A stretch of DNA of 64,000 nucleotides from Flavobacterium humidisoli (GCF_023272795.1 NZ_CP096829.1:3410001-3474000), one strand, 5' to 3'. Positions 27,048-35,459 are shown, counted from the first letter of the stretch. A program made the numbers and translations. Notes: a model not told the origin generated them from the letters alone.

Positions 27048-27494
27048 CTATTTCAACCTCAATCCCATCGGAACCATTAAAATTCCCTTTTCATAAATAT
27101 TCAAATATAGTTTTACAGGCTTTTTCTGCCCTTCCCATTTCAATTCATAAACATTCAAAAATCCAGCGCCCATATTGCTTCTTTTGGTTGGAAACGGACA
27201 ACAGGTTTCTAATCTAGTATAAGTAATTTTTTCGCCATTTGGACCAGCCAAAGCATTTAAGAAACGGGTTTCGTTTAAAGTCTCACTATTTGTATTTTGA
27301 AAAAATATATTAACTGGATAATCAGGATCATAACCATACTTTTTGTCTTTGGCAAATTGCGTTATAGCAAAGGTATTGTCCTTCTTCAAAATCAAATCTG
27401 GCGCATTATCATCAACATTTTTTAAAGTCGATTTTGTGCTTACGCAAGAAGAAGCAAAGATTACTAAAACAATTAAAAGAGTTATTTTTTTCAT
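27048..27494 (-). CDS. Uncharacterised lipoprotein
   Basis: A 148-residue protein with a lipoprotein signal (LVIFASSC, Cys17). The mature part (FAITQFAKDKKYGYDPDYPV, FLNALAGPNGEKITYTRLE, CCPFPTKRSNMGAGFLNVYE) resembles a family that I recall being mislabelled as 2-dehydro-3-deoxyphosphooctonate aldolase in flavobacterial genomes. It has none of that enzyme's motifs; the real KdsA is at 25623. It starts 20 bases after the lysoplasmalogenase gene ends and is probably co-transcribed with it. Confidence 0.75.
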   Translation of the reverse strand: MKKITLLIVLVIFASSCVSTKSTLKNVDDNAPDLILKKDNTFAITQFAKDKKYGYDPDYPVNIFFQNTNSETLNETRFLNALAGPNGEKITYTRLETCCPFPTKRSNMGAGFLNVYELKWEGQKKPVKLYLNIYEKGILMVPMGLRLK

Positions 27495-27514
27495 GATTGA
27501 GGTTGTTGGAAAAG

Positions 27515-28201
27515 TTAAACGGTTTGCTGTTCTTTTTTTGGATTTAATTTTAAAATACCAACTACAATCAGATATTGTGCCAGAAGATAAGTTAGCATAA
27601 TAAAAAAGGAGCTTTTAGGAATTGGAGCATAAAACTTATTTACAGCAAGAATGCTATCAGAAATAATAAAGAAAACAGCACCTAAAAACACGAGCTGATT
27701 TCCTGGTTTTTCCCATACTAAAAATCCGTTAAAAGCAAATAAAAGCATAATTGAAATTACTGAAGCGTAAATAGAAACAGGAATTTCAAGATCTCCCAAA
27801 TGAGGCATTAATACATAAACCATCCCAATTAAATAAACTGCAATTAATATGCTGCCAAATATAAAAATTGGTTTGTTTTGTTTTTTTCTAATTCTCTTCT
27901 GCTTATTGAAAAGAATGCAGTAGATGATATGTGCAGATAGAAAACATACGAGTCCTAAAATAAAATAAATTTCACCCAGATCTGTAAAAAGTAAAATGAC
28001 ATCTCCAAGCCAAGAGAGCACAAGCGCAGCCAATAAAATATTTTGTGTTGGAAAATTTCTATAAAAGTAAGCGCCAAATCCAATAATTGGAATTAGAATG
28101 GGCTTAAGAAAAAGATCAAATCGTTCGTGGCCAGTGAGCAAAATAATGAGGTAAACGACACTAAATGCAGCGTAAATTTTAAAAAAAGATGAGTTTCTCA
28201 T
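27515..28201 (-). CDS. Lysoplasmalogenase (YhhN/TMEM86 family)
   Basis: A 228-residue integral membrane protein with about eight hydrophobic helices and the family blocks LLAALVLSWLGDVILL and GAVFFIISDSILAVNKF, whose acidic residues form the proposed active site. Characterised relatives (human TMEM86B, bacterial YhhN proteins) cut the vinyl-ether bond of lysoplasmalogens. It begins 8 bases after the end of the AGMO-like gene upstream, so the two are surely one operon, which points to ether-lipid breakdown. Confidence 0.88.
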   Translation of the reverse strand: MRNSSFFKIYAAFSVVYLIILLTGHERFDLFLKPILIPIIGFGAYFYRNFPTQNILLAALVLSWLGDVILLFTDLGEIYFILGLVCFLSAHIIYCILFNKQKRIRKKQNKPIFIFGSILIAVYLIGMVYVLMPHLGDLEIPVSIYASVISIMLLFAFNGFLVWEKPGNQLVFLGAVFFIISDSILAVNKFYAPIPKSSFFIMLTYLLAQYLIVVGILKLNPKKEQQTV

Positions 28202-28209
28202 AATAGGGG

Positions 28210-29481
28210 TTATGAATTGGTATATTGGTTTTGGTTGGTTTTAAAGTCAAAATTAACAAAATAAAGTGTTGTTAAAAAAGATAAGATAAGGTATGTGAAA
28301 ATAATATAATTACTAATTGGAATGGCACGATTTAGTCCAAACCAGTCTCCGTAATAGCTAATAATGCCAATTACTACTGCCAATCGGATGCCTTCCCATA
28401 AAAGAGCAAATCTACTTTTGTCCATTAACTCAGTGTAACTATATATGGTTAGGAAAATAAAAAAGCCGTAGATAAAAATATTTGGGAGACCAATTTTGGC
28501 AATATTTTCAAATAGATAGCTCACAAATAATAATGTTATTAAAACTTGTGCGACAGACCAGTAAATTAATTTTTGAGAGTTTTGAGTGCCGTATTTCTCA
28601 AAATTAAAAACATTTTCAATTTTGTTTACAGGATATTTTTCTTCAAAGTTTTCGGGGCGCCAACCTGTTGGTTTAAACCAAATAGTGAGTTTGTCTTTCC
28701 ATTTTGGAGCGCGCCAGGCATCTTTTATAAGTAAGCTCAAATGCTGAAAATTTATTTTAATAGGATTCCAGGTATTGGCAGGTCTTGTGATTCCGAAAAC
28801 TGGTGGAACTTCGTCTAATTCTTCTTGGAAAGTGCCAAAAAGTTTATCCCAAAAAATAAAAATCTGAGAGTGGTTTTTATCTAGATACTCTGGATTAATA
28901 GCATGATGTACGCGATGATGCGAAGGAGTTACTAAAATATGCTCCAAAAAGCCCATTTTTTTGATGTGTTTGGTATGATACCAAAACTGCAAAAACAAGT
29001 GAATAGGAAGCGTTATCGCAATTACTGAAGCAGGAACGCCCAGTAAAGCAGCAGGAATCAATAAAAAAGTAAAGAGATTAACCAAACTGGCAATTGGCTG
29101 GCGTAATGCACAGGCTAGATTAAATTCTTCACTGCTGTGATGAATAGCATGTTTGTTCCAAAGAAAATTAATCTGATGAGCTAGTCTATGACTCCAATAT
29201 CCGTAGAAATCAATCACAAAAAAGGCTATAAAATAGGATAGAAGATTGGCTTCTAAGTGCTGTAATGCAATTTTAGAAACGAGCCATTCATACGAAAGAA
29301 AAGTAATACTGAGTCCTAAAACATCTTTTACCGAATTGGTTATTCCAGAACTGATACTCGATACGCTGTCTATTAAGGGCGCTGTATCGTTTTTTACATA
29401 AATGCCATATATTTTTTCAATGATAATTAAAGTCAAAAAAATAGGCATTGCAATGATCAATATCTTTCCATATTCTTCCAT
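28210..29481 (-). CDS. Sterol desaturase/fatty-acid hydroxylase family protein, AGMO-like
   Basis: A 423-residue membrane di-iron enzyme. The histidine clusters are in order: DFYGYWSHRLAH, LWNKHAIHHSSEEFN, then SHHRVHHAINPEYLDKNH. The stretch around WNKHAIHHSSEEFNLACALR closely resembles human alkylglycerol monooxygenase (AGMO/TMEM195), which cleaves alkyl-ether lipids with tetrahydrobiopterin. Several membrane segments lie before, between and after the clusters. It is the first gene of an operon with the lysoplasmalogenase. The ATG directly abuts the T-tract of a long hairpin (29484-29532), leaving no room for a ribosome-binding site. Confidence 0.88.
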   Translation of the reverse strand: MEEYGKILIIAMPIFLTLIIIEKIYGIYVKNDTAPLIDSVSSISSGITNSVKDVLGLSITFLSYEWLVSKIALQHLEANLLSYFIAFFVIDFYGYWSHRLAHQINFLWNKHAIHHSSEEFNLACALRQPIASLVNLFTFLLIPAALLGVPASVIAITLPIHLFLQFWYHTKHIKKMGFLEHILVTPSHHRVHHAINPEYLDKNHSQIFIFWDKLFGTFQEELDEVPPVFGITRPANTWNPIKINFQHLSLLIKDAWRAPKWKDKLTIWFKPTGWRPENFEEKYPVNKIENVFNFEKYGTQNSQKLIYWSVAQVLITLLFVSYLFENIAKIGLPNIFIYGFFIFLTIYSYTELMDKSRFALLWEGIRLAVVIGIISYYGDWFGLNRAIPISNYIIFTYLILSFLTTLYFVNFDFKTNQNQYTNS

Positions 29482-29483
29482 AA

Positions 29484-29532
29484 AAAAAGCATTCTATTTC
29501 ATTCAAATATAGAATAAAATAGAATGCTTTTT
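29484..29532. repeat. Long hairpin, copy A, abutting the AGMO-like start codon
   Basis: Two 21-base arms (29484-29504, 29512-29532) pair with one mismatch around a 7-nt loop. On the minus strand the stem is followed by T7 and then directly by the ATG of the AGMO-like gene. A near-copy lies at 29678-29727. By form it is an intrinsic terminator, yet it lies in the leader of the gene. Confidence 0.8.
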
Positions 29533-29677
29533 AAATTATTGTTAAATTAAACGGTTTTTAATGTGATATTTTGATTTAAAACAAATAAAATAGAGAAAGG
29601 ATTCTTATGGTTAAAAAGAAAATTTTACAGAAAACCAATTCTTGTATTTTGGTTTTTACTTTAAAAGTAAGGCAAAT

Positions 29678-29727
29678 AAAAACGCATTCTATTTTATTCA
29701 ATATAGAATAAAACAGAATGCGTTTTT
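29678..29727 (-). terminator. Long hairpin, copy B, terminator of clpS
   Basis: Two 22-base arms (29678-29699, 29706-29727) pair with one G-T wobble around a 6-nt loop; on the minus strand TTTTTATTT follows. It lies 14 bases past the clpS stop and suits its termination. Arms and loop are nearly the same as copy A at 29484-29532. Confidence 0.85.
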
Positions 29728-29741
29728 AAATTATGGATCAA

Positions 29742-30017
29742 TTAGACAATTTCGGCGCTAAGTCCAGCTTCCAAAAGTTGTGTGCATTGAGGTTTAAGTT
29801 TTTCAATCGGACCAGTTTTTACAGTGCATTTTCCGTTGTAATGAACAATCAAAGAGCATTGTTCAGCTTGTTCAGCCGTGTGGTCGCAAACACGCATAAG
29901 AGTATCGATTACGTGATCAAAAGTGTTTACATCATCATTATACACAATGATCTCGTTATTAAAAGCAATGGCTTCTTTTTCGCGAACTCTTTCTCTTACT
30001 TTTTCTTTAGTACTCAT
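29742..30017 (-). CDS. clpS: ATP-dependent Clp protease adaptor ClpS
   Basis: A 91-residue adaptor that hands N-degron substrates to ClpAP/ClpCP. The core motif IIVYNDDVNTFDHVIDTLMRVC has the Asn-Asp-Asp loop and Thr-Phe that form the N-degron pocket, followed by AEQAEQCSLIVHYNGKCTVKTG. The N-terminal 20 residues are highly charged (KEKVRERVREKEA). It follows prmA by 36 bases and ends at a strong hairpin. Confidence 0.95.
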   Translation of the reverse strand: MSTKEKVRERVREKEAIAFNNEIIVYNDDVNTFDHVIDTLMRVCDHTAEQAEQCSLIVHYNGKCTVKTGPIEKLKPQCTQLLEAGLSAEIV

Positions 30018-30053
30018 GTCTTATAGGTTTTGTACTGAATTGATTATCAGTAT

Positions 30054-30887
30054 CTAATTTACGTATTTTAAAGATACCCAGTTGTTTCTTTGAAGCTTTT
30101 TAACATAAGTTAACCCCTTTTCAATGCAAGAAGCATCAATAAATGGAATATCTTCTTCATAAAAACCGCTAAAAAGAATAATTCCTTTTGGGTTTAAAGC
30201 ATCAACATAAGACTGCATATCGTTCAACAAAATATTTCTGTTGATATTGGCAATGATTAAATCGTATTTTTTACCCGCTAATAAAGCAGCATCGCCCTCA
30301 TAAACGCTGATGTGTTTGCAATTATTGCGTTCGGCATTTTCAATTGAGTTTAAATAACACCAATTGTCAATATCTATGGCATCAATTGGTTCAGCGCCTT
30401 TCATTTCAGCTAAAATAGCTAAAATGGCAGTTCCGCAGCCCATATCAAGTGTTTTTAAACCCTTTACATCCATTTCCAACAAATGCTGAATCATCATGTG
30501 GGTAGTTTCATGATGACCAGTACCGAAACTCATTTTTGGTTCAATCAAAATATCAAACTCAGCATCGGTTTTTGGGTGAAAAGGAGCTCTTACATGGCAT
30601 TTTCCATCAACATCGATTGGTTCAAAGTTTTTTTCCCATTCCTCGTTCCAGTTCACCTGATCGATTTCTTCGATTGTATATTCAATTTTAAACTCTTCAG
30701 ATTGTAAAATGTAAATATCATCCAGAATATTTTCATCCCATAAATCTTTCTTCACAAAAGCCGAAATTCCATTTTCAGTTTCTGTAAAACTTTCAAACGC
30801 TTTTTCGCCTAGTTCAGCCACTAAAATTTCAGAACCCAGTTCTTTTGGCTCAATAGTAAAATGATATCCTAAATAGATGTTTGACAT
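30054..30887 (-). CDS. prmA: Ribosomal protein L11 methyltransferase
   Basis: A 277-residue SAM-dependent enzyme that methylates ribosomal protein L11. It has the PrmA N-terminal alpha/beta domain (about 1-110), then FGTGHHETTHMM, LDMGCGTAILAILA (SAM loop), DIDNWCYLNSIENAERN and the NINRNIL variant of the NPPY-like motif. The ATG at 30887 (MSNIYLGYHF) was chosen over a start six codons upstream because the -7 box at 30903-30910 is too close to the longer one. clpS follows in the same unit. Confidence 0.95.
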   Translation of the reverse strand: MSNIYLGYHFTIEPKELGSEILVAELGEKAFESFTETENGISAFVKKDLWDENILDDIYILQSEEFKIEYTIEEIDQVNWNEEWEKNFEPIDVDGKCHVRAPFHPKTDAEFDILIEPKMSFGTGHHETTHMMIQHLLEMDVKGLKTLDMGCGTAILAILAEMKGAEPIDAIDIDNWCYLNSIENAERNNCKHISVYEGDAALLAGKKYDLIIANINRNILLNDMQSYVDALNPKGIILFSGFYEEDIPFIDASCIEKGLTYVKKLQRNNWVSLKYVN

Positions 30888-30902
30888 AAATAAAAATTTT
30901 TG

Positions 30903-30910
30903 CAAAGGTA
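30903..30910 (-). promoter_or_regulatory. -7 box of prmA-clpS
   Basis: TACCTTTG on the minus strand, a full TAnnTTTG match, 15 bases before the chosen prmA ATG. It shows that prmA has its own promoter and does not depend on tpiA. Confidence 0.5.
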
Positions 30911-30957
30911 ATTCTTAAATTATAAACTTCAATTCAAAAAATCCAAATTCCAAAACA

Positions 30958-30988
30958 AAAAAACCATTCGCATCGCGAATGGTTTTTT
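30958..30988. terminator. Bidirectional terminator-like hairpin in a divergent gap
   Basis: A perfect 14-bp stem (AAAAAACCATTCGC / GCGAATGGTTTTTT) with a 3-nt loop and T/A tracts on both sides. It lies between two divergent genes, where neither needs a terminator. It may have served a minus-strand gene once directly upstream of prmA, possibly tpiA before the two unknown genes were placed between. Confidence 0.75.
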
Positions 30989-30990
30989 GT

Positions 30991-31045
30991 AAATCTAAAA
31001 TCTAAAATCTAAAATCTAAAATCTAAAATCTAAAATCTAAAATCT
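30991..31045 (+). repeat. Heptamer tandem array (AAAATCT)8
   Basis: Eight consecutive copies of a 7-bp unit AAAATCT; the first has T in place of the first A. The last seven are identical. The array sits 106 bases before the lipoprotein gene at 31151 and right beside a hairpin. Perfect short arrays of this kind are prone to slippage and length variation. Confidence 0.9.
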
Positions 31046-31150
31046 AATACAGAAGTTCCTTAAAAAAAAGAAACAATATATTCAATTTTTTAATTATTAA
31101 AACACAATATTTGTAAGAATTTTATGTTATTTGTGTAAATAAGAGAATAA

Positions 31151-32200
31151 ATGAGAAATATAAGTTTTACAATAGTGCTTTTGATTTTTTTAGGACTTTC
31201 ATGTACTAAAAAAGAAGAAGGAATTCGTTCTTTTTGTTATTGGAAAACAGATTTGAATTTTGATGCTAAAGATGATTCATTAATCAAAAATTTAAAAGTC
31301 AAACATCTTTATGTTCGGTTTTTTGATGTTGACTGGGGAGCCAATGATGATGAAGCAGTGCCAGTTGCAGATATTAAAACTATTAATTTTAATAAAAGTA
31401 AAACTGAAATTACACCCTGTGTTTTTATAAAAAACGAGGTCTTTTTGCAAACTAACAAAGAACAATTAGATACTCTCGCCATTCGAATAATTAATAGGGT
31501 AGAGGCAATAGCAGACAACAGCATTGAATTTAAGCGTAATAAAACAATTTACTCAAAAGTAGATTTTAAAGAAGTTTTGATCGATTGTGACTGGTCTCCA
31601 AAAACAAAAGACAATTATTTTTATTTATTAAAAAGGATTAAAGACAATTGCCCAAATATAAAAATAGCCGCTACAATTAGGCTATGGCAGTATAAATATG
31701 CTACAAAAGCTGGTGTGCCGCCAGTAGATCGAGGACTTTTAATGTGTTATAATATCAGTAAACCAACGGATATTAATGCAGAAAATTCTATAGGGACCAG
31801 CCGCGAATTAGCACAATATATTACCCATGATAAATATAAACTCAAACTTGATATTGCTCTGCCAATATACAGTTGGGCAGTTGTTTTTAGAGGAAACCAG
31901 TTTAAAGGGATTTTGTCAGATTATAGTAAACTACTAAGCGATAGCGTAGAATTAAAGCAACTAAATGCTAATAACTATATTCTAAAAAATGATATCCTGA
32001 TTGGAAAGAAATATTTGAGAAACGGAGACCTGATACGGATCGAAAAAATTTCAGATGACGAGCTTGAAAAAATGATTTCGATTGTAAAAAATAAAATTAA
32101 AATAGATAACCAAACAAAAGTTACATTTTTCGCTTTTGATAAAAAATATATAAATGATTATGGAATTCAAAAAATATCAAAATATTATGCGCAGTTTTAG
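31151..32200 (+). CDS. Uncharacterised lipoprotein, possible TIM-barrel
   Basis: A 349-residue protein with a lipoprotein signal (LIFLGLSC, Cys18), so it is likely in the outer membrane. I do not recognise the family with certainty. The sequence has alternating strand and helix blocks with clustered acidic and aromatic residues: VKHLYVRFFDVDWG, FKEVLIDCDWSPKTKDNYFY, IAATIRLWQYKY, DRGLLMCYN, LDIALPIYSWAVVF. These suggest a glycosidase-like TIM-barrel, perhaps related to DUF3142. It overlaps the next gene by 14 bases, so the two are translationally coupled. The pair is inserted between prmA and tpiA on the opposite strand. Confidence 0.75.
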   Translation: MRNISFTIVLLIFLGLSCTKKEEGIRSFCYWKTDLNFDAKDDSLIKNLKVKHLYVRFFDVDWGANDDEAVPVADIKTINFNKSKTEITPCVFIKNEVFLQTNKEQLDTLAIRIINRVEAIADNSIEFKRNKTIYSKVDFKEVLIDCDWSPKTKDNYFYLLKRIKDNCPNIKIAATIRLWQYKYATKAGVPPVDRGLLMCYNISKPTDINAENSIGTSRELAQYITHDKYKLKLDIALPIYSWAVVFRGNQFKGILSDYSKLLSDSVELKQLNANNYILKNDILIGKKYLRNGDLIRIEKISDDELEKMISIVKNKIKIDNQTKVTFFAFDKKYINDYGIQKISKYYAQF

Positions 32201-34556
32201 TCTTTTAATTTTACTATTTAGTTTTCAGGTCTCTTTTGCTTGTATCGGAGACGATTTTGGAGATGAAAGAACGAGAGTGGCAATTTTTATGGCAAAGCGA
32301 AGTGGTTTCGCGGGACTTAGTCCGTTTAATTATACTTCATATAATTATACATCTACATATTCGTTCTATACTGGACAGGATATCTGGCCTTACGACACGA
32401 ATGAGGCTTCTAACATAGATCTTAGTGAAAAAGAATTAAACTGCTTGGAATGGAAAAAAAAATTAGGCAATAAAATCAATGTCGATGATATTTATGATAT
32501 TCTGTATCATAGAAAAACAGCTGAATTTGTAAACGCATATGAGTCGAAATCATTCAGAACTGCTTTTAAGGGAAATACCTTTGTTAATAGTTTGTTAATG
32601 CCAAAAAATAAAGGTTTTTTAGATTGTGTTTTATTAGCAAAGAAAATAGAACATAATATTCGAACTTGGCAGATAAATAATTATTCAATCGATATTAATG
32701 ATTATAAAAAGAAGCTTTTAAATACTAAAGATGCATTCTTGAGAAAGCGATATGCCTTTTTAATTTTGAGATATTATTTTTATAAAGATAACTCGAAAGA
32801 AGTGATCCGTTTATATAATACTTATTTTGGAAACGGTTTAAATTCAATCATAGAATTATGGGCGTTAGATTATAGAGGATCGTATTTTACTAATAATGGT
32901 TCCAGCAGTTATGCACTACACAACTTTTTAGCTGGTTTTGGTTATAAAACATCGTTAATATTGCACAATAAAGATCTACAATTACTAATGAACGCAATGC
33001 GTTTACCCGAAAATAGAAATGCAAAAAGCATTGCTCTAGCAACTCAGAATTTCCATAATCCCAAGCCATGTCTGGATGTGATTAAAAAAATAGGAAAAGC
33101 AAGTCCTAATAATATACTTTTAGCTTTTTTAATTGGGAGAGAAATTAATAAAATAGAAGACTGGACTTTTTCCATTAAATATACAGGATTTACCCCATCG
33201 GTACTTTGTCATGGCAATTGGGATGATAGTTTTGAAAAATGTATTAAAGAAAATTATAAAAATGACATTTCCTATTTAAGAAATTTCAGAGGGTTTTTAA
33301 TTAATATGCACCAAGAAACTATTGGAGAACAAAGAGACTTTGTAGCAGCTGCAATTGCTCATCTTTATTTAATGGATAATGAGGCTGATTTGGCAAAAAA
33401 ATATGTAGATATGATTTCTGATAAGTCTAATGAATCTATACAAGTTCAAAAGAATATTCTATTAGCCATGGCATCTTTAAAAACAGAGAATCTTAAAAGT
33501 AAAAAAGTTCGATACCAACTTCTTACATATTTTAATTCGGTTGAAAATTTAGCCAAAAAGGAGAAAGCATTGCAAAAGTGTTTATACAGTTTGTATTTGG
33601 TTGCGAGTGACGAATTTCATAAAAAAGGAGATGAAGCTGTCGCTGCTTTATTTTTGATAAAATCGAATTATGCTGAAGAATATAAAATGGAAGATAGAGA
33701 AATGAGTGATTTTGATTATATTAAATATTTAGACAGGCATGCAAAAATAAAAGATATAGATTATTTAATCGGATTAAAAGAAAAACAAAACACAACGTCT
33801 TTTGAAAAATTTATTTCATTAAAAACCTTAGCTCCCAATGTAAATATTTACAAAAATTTAAAAGGAACAATGGCTTTTAGAGATGATGATTTAGATTTAG
33901 CGTATACAGCTTTTTCAACCATACCTAATAGTTTTTGGAATAATGAGGAAAAGGAGGATTGTGAAAGCAGTTTAAAACAAGATCCATTTATACCAAAAGA
34001 CTTAACAAGATCGGAAGACCGAAAATATGATTATTATTTTAATAAAGCCGATTTTATTGCCAAACTTATTCAATTAAAAAAGCAAAATACAGCAGCCAGT
34101 AATTTGCAATTAGGACATGCTTATTTTAATGTTTCTTCTATAGGTAATTCTTGGGCTATGGTCTGTTATTATAAATCAGGAGATAATAAAAATGAAAAAT
34201 ACCAAAATGATAATTACTGTAATTTGAAAATGGCAAAAATGTATTATGAAAAAGCATTGAAGTTATCTAAAAATGATGAAGAAAAAGCATTAGCAAACCT
34301 AATGATTTTTGAATGTAATTATTATAGATATGAGTTTTCAGGTTTCAATTCTTATGCATTAGATTACTTTCCTTATAAATATTCAGGTTTTTACATTGAC
34401 CCGGTTTATTATATATTCTACCCATTTTACAATTATGATTTTGGTATTGGAAAATTTAAAGGAGTTAAGGAACTTACTAATTTTTATACAGTTTATAGAT
34501 CAACTGAAACTTTTAAAAAATACAATTGTCCAACAATTGAAAATTTTATAAATTAA
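32187..34556 (+). CDS. Uncharacterised secreted helical-repeat protein
   Basis: A 789-residue protein from the ATG at 32187, chosen because it starts a clean signal peptide (MRSFSLLILLFSFQVSFAC). The frame is open from 32154, which would add 11 residues. The N-terminal part is rich in Tyr and Ser (FNYTSYNYTSTYSFY). The rest is mostly helical with TPR-like pairs (AHLYLMDNEADLAKKYVDMI, LQLGHAYFNVSS, AKMYYEKALKLSKNDEEKALAN), so an alpha-solenoid scaffold is likely. The C-terminal 60 residues are aromatic. The Cys after the signal could be lipidated, though the lipobox (VSFAC) is only fair. Function unknown; coupled to the lipoprotein gene upstream. Confidence 0.75.
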   Translation: MRSFSLLILLFSFQVSFACIGDDFGDERTRVAIFMAKRSGFAGLSPFNYTSYNYTSTYSFYTGQDIWPYDTNEASNIDLSEKELNCLEWKKKLGNKINVDDIYDILYHRKTAEFVNAYESKSFRTAFKGNTFVNSLLMPKNKGFLDCVLLAKKIEHNIRTWQINNYSIDINDYKKKLLNTKDAFLRKRYAFLILRYYFYKDNSKEVIRLYNTYFGNGLNSIIELWALDYRGSYFTNNGSSSYALHNFLAGFGYKTSLILHNKDLQLLMNAMRLPENRNAKSIALATQNFHNPKPCLDVIKKIGKASPNNILLAFLIGREINKIEDWTFSIKYTGFTPSVLCHGNWDDSFEKCIKENYKNDISYLRNFRGFLINMHQETIGEQRDFVAAAIAHLYLMDNEADLAKKYVDMISDKSNESIQVQKNILLAMASLKTENLKSKKVRYQLLTYFNSVENLAKKEKALQKCLYSLYLVASDEFHKKGDEAVAALFLIKSNYAEEYKMEDREMSDFDYIKYLDRHAKIKDIDYLIGLKEKQNTTSFEKFISLKTLAPNVNIYKNLKGTMAFRDDDLDLAYTAFSTIPNSFWNNEEKEDCESSLKQDPFIPKDLTRSEDRKYDYYFNKADFIAKLIQLKKQNTAASNLQLGHAYFNVSSIGNSWAMVCYYKSGDNKNEKYQNDNYCNLKMAKMYYEKALKLSKNDEEKALANLMIFECNYYRYEFSGFNSYALDYFPYKYSGFYIDPVYYIFYPFYNYDFGIGKFKGVKELTNFYTVYRSTETFKKYNCPTIENFIN

Positions 34557-34561
34557 AGCAT

Positions 34562-34596
34562 AAAAAAAAGCGTTCGCACAGCGAACGCTTTTTTTT
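34562..34596. terminator. Bidirectional terminator between convergent genes
   Basis: A perfect 16-bp stem (A8-GCGTTCGC / GCGAACGC-T8) with a 3-nt loop lies between the helical-repeat gene (+) and tpiA (-), ending both transcripts. Confidence 0.92.
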
Positions 34597-34614
34597 ATAA
34601 GGTAAAATCTAAAA

Positions 34615-35367
34615 TTAGATAGCTGTTACAATAGCTAAAAAGTCATCAGCTTTTAGAGCAGCACCTCCAATTAAACCACCATCTACGTCTGGTTTACCAA
34701 AGATTTCTTTAGCGTTTTCTGGTTTAACAGAACCACCGTATAAAATAGAAACTTCATCAGCAATATCAGCTCCAAAAGCTTTACGGATAGTTTCTCTAAT
34801 AAATTCGTGCATTTCCTGCGCTTGCTCTGGCGAAGCAGTTTCTCCAGTTCCAATAGCCCAAACAGGTTCGTAAGCTAAAACAATTTTAGACCAAGATTCT
34901 TTAGCAATATGGAAAACACCATCACGCAATTGATTTTCAACAATATTAAAATGATTGTCAGATTGACGGTCTTTTAATTCTTCTCCAAAACAGAAAATAA
35001 CTGTCATGTCGTGTTTTAAAGCGGTATCAACTTTGTTTGCAATTAAAGCGTCAGTTTCGTGGAAAATAGCTCTACGCTCAGAGTGACCTAAAATTACTGT
35101 GTTAACACCAATGCTTGTTAACATATCTGCAGAAATTTCTCCTGTAAAAGCACCACCTTCAGCTTGGTGAACGTTCTGAGCAGAAACACCAATAGTTGTG
35201 TTTTTTAATTTTGCAGCAGCGGCTTGTAAGTTTACAAAAGTTGGAGCTACAATAACTTGTGCATTTGTTTTAGCTGGAATTTTAGCCACTAATTCGTTTA
35301 ATAATTCTTCAGTTTGCGCAGCATTTTTATGCATTTTCCAGTTTCCTGCAACAATCGATTTTCTCAT
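34615..35367 (-). CDS. tpiA: Triosephosphate isomerase
   Basis: A 250-residue cytoplasmic glycolytic enzyme that interconverts dihydroxyacetone phosphate and glyceraldehyde-3-phosphate. Visible motifs: VAGNWKMHKN (Lys13 region), ILGHSERR (catalytic His), VLAYEPVWAIGTG (catalytic Glu and hinge loop), ILYGGSVKPEN and DGGLIGGAAL. Length is standard. It follows a TlpA-like gene by 92 bases on the same strand. Confidence 0.97.
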   Translation of the reverse strand: MRKSIVAGNWKMHKNAAQTEELLNELVAKIPAKTNAQVIVAPTFVNLQAAAAKLKNTTIGVSAQNVHQAEGGAFTGEISADMLTSIGVNTVILGHSERRAIFHETDALIANKVDTALKHDMTVIFCFGEELKDRQSDNHFNIVENQLRDGVFHIAKESWSKIVLAYEPVWAIGTGETASPEQAQEMHEFIRETIRKAFGADIADEVSILYGGSVKPENAKEIFGKPDVDGGLIGGAALKADDFLAIVTAI

Positions 35368-35459
35368 TTTGGTAGTTTTATATTATTTTTTTGTTTTTTG
35401 TTTGAATTTAAGCCAAAGTCCAAAATTGATATTTGAATTTTGACATTGTTATTGAAAGA

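Noticed and set aside
27048-27494. Second KdsA-like enzyme near kdsA
   Set aside because: The name seems to be a propagated label for this lipoprotein family; none of the KdsA active-site blocks is present, and the real kdsA is at 25623.
30958-31045. Phage or transposon insertion end at the hairpin/heptamer region
   Set aside because: No target duplication, integrase or inverted ends matching across the 31151-34556 pair could be found; the two flanking hairpins are similar in design but not in sequence.
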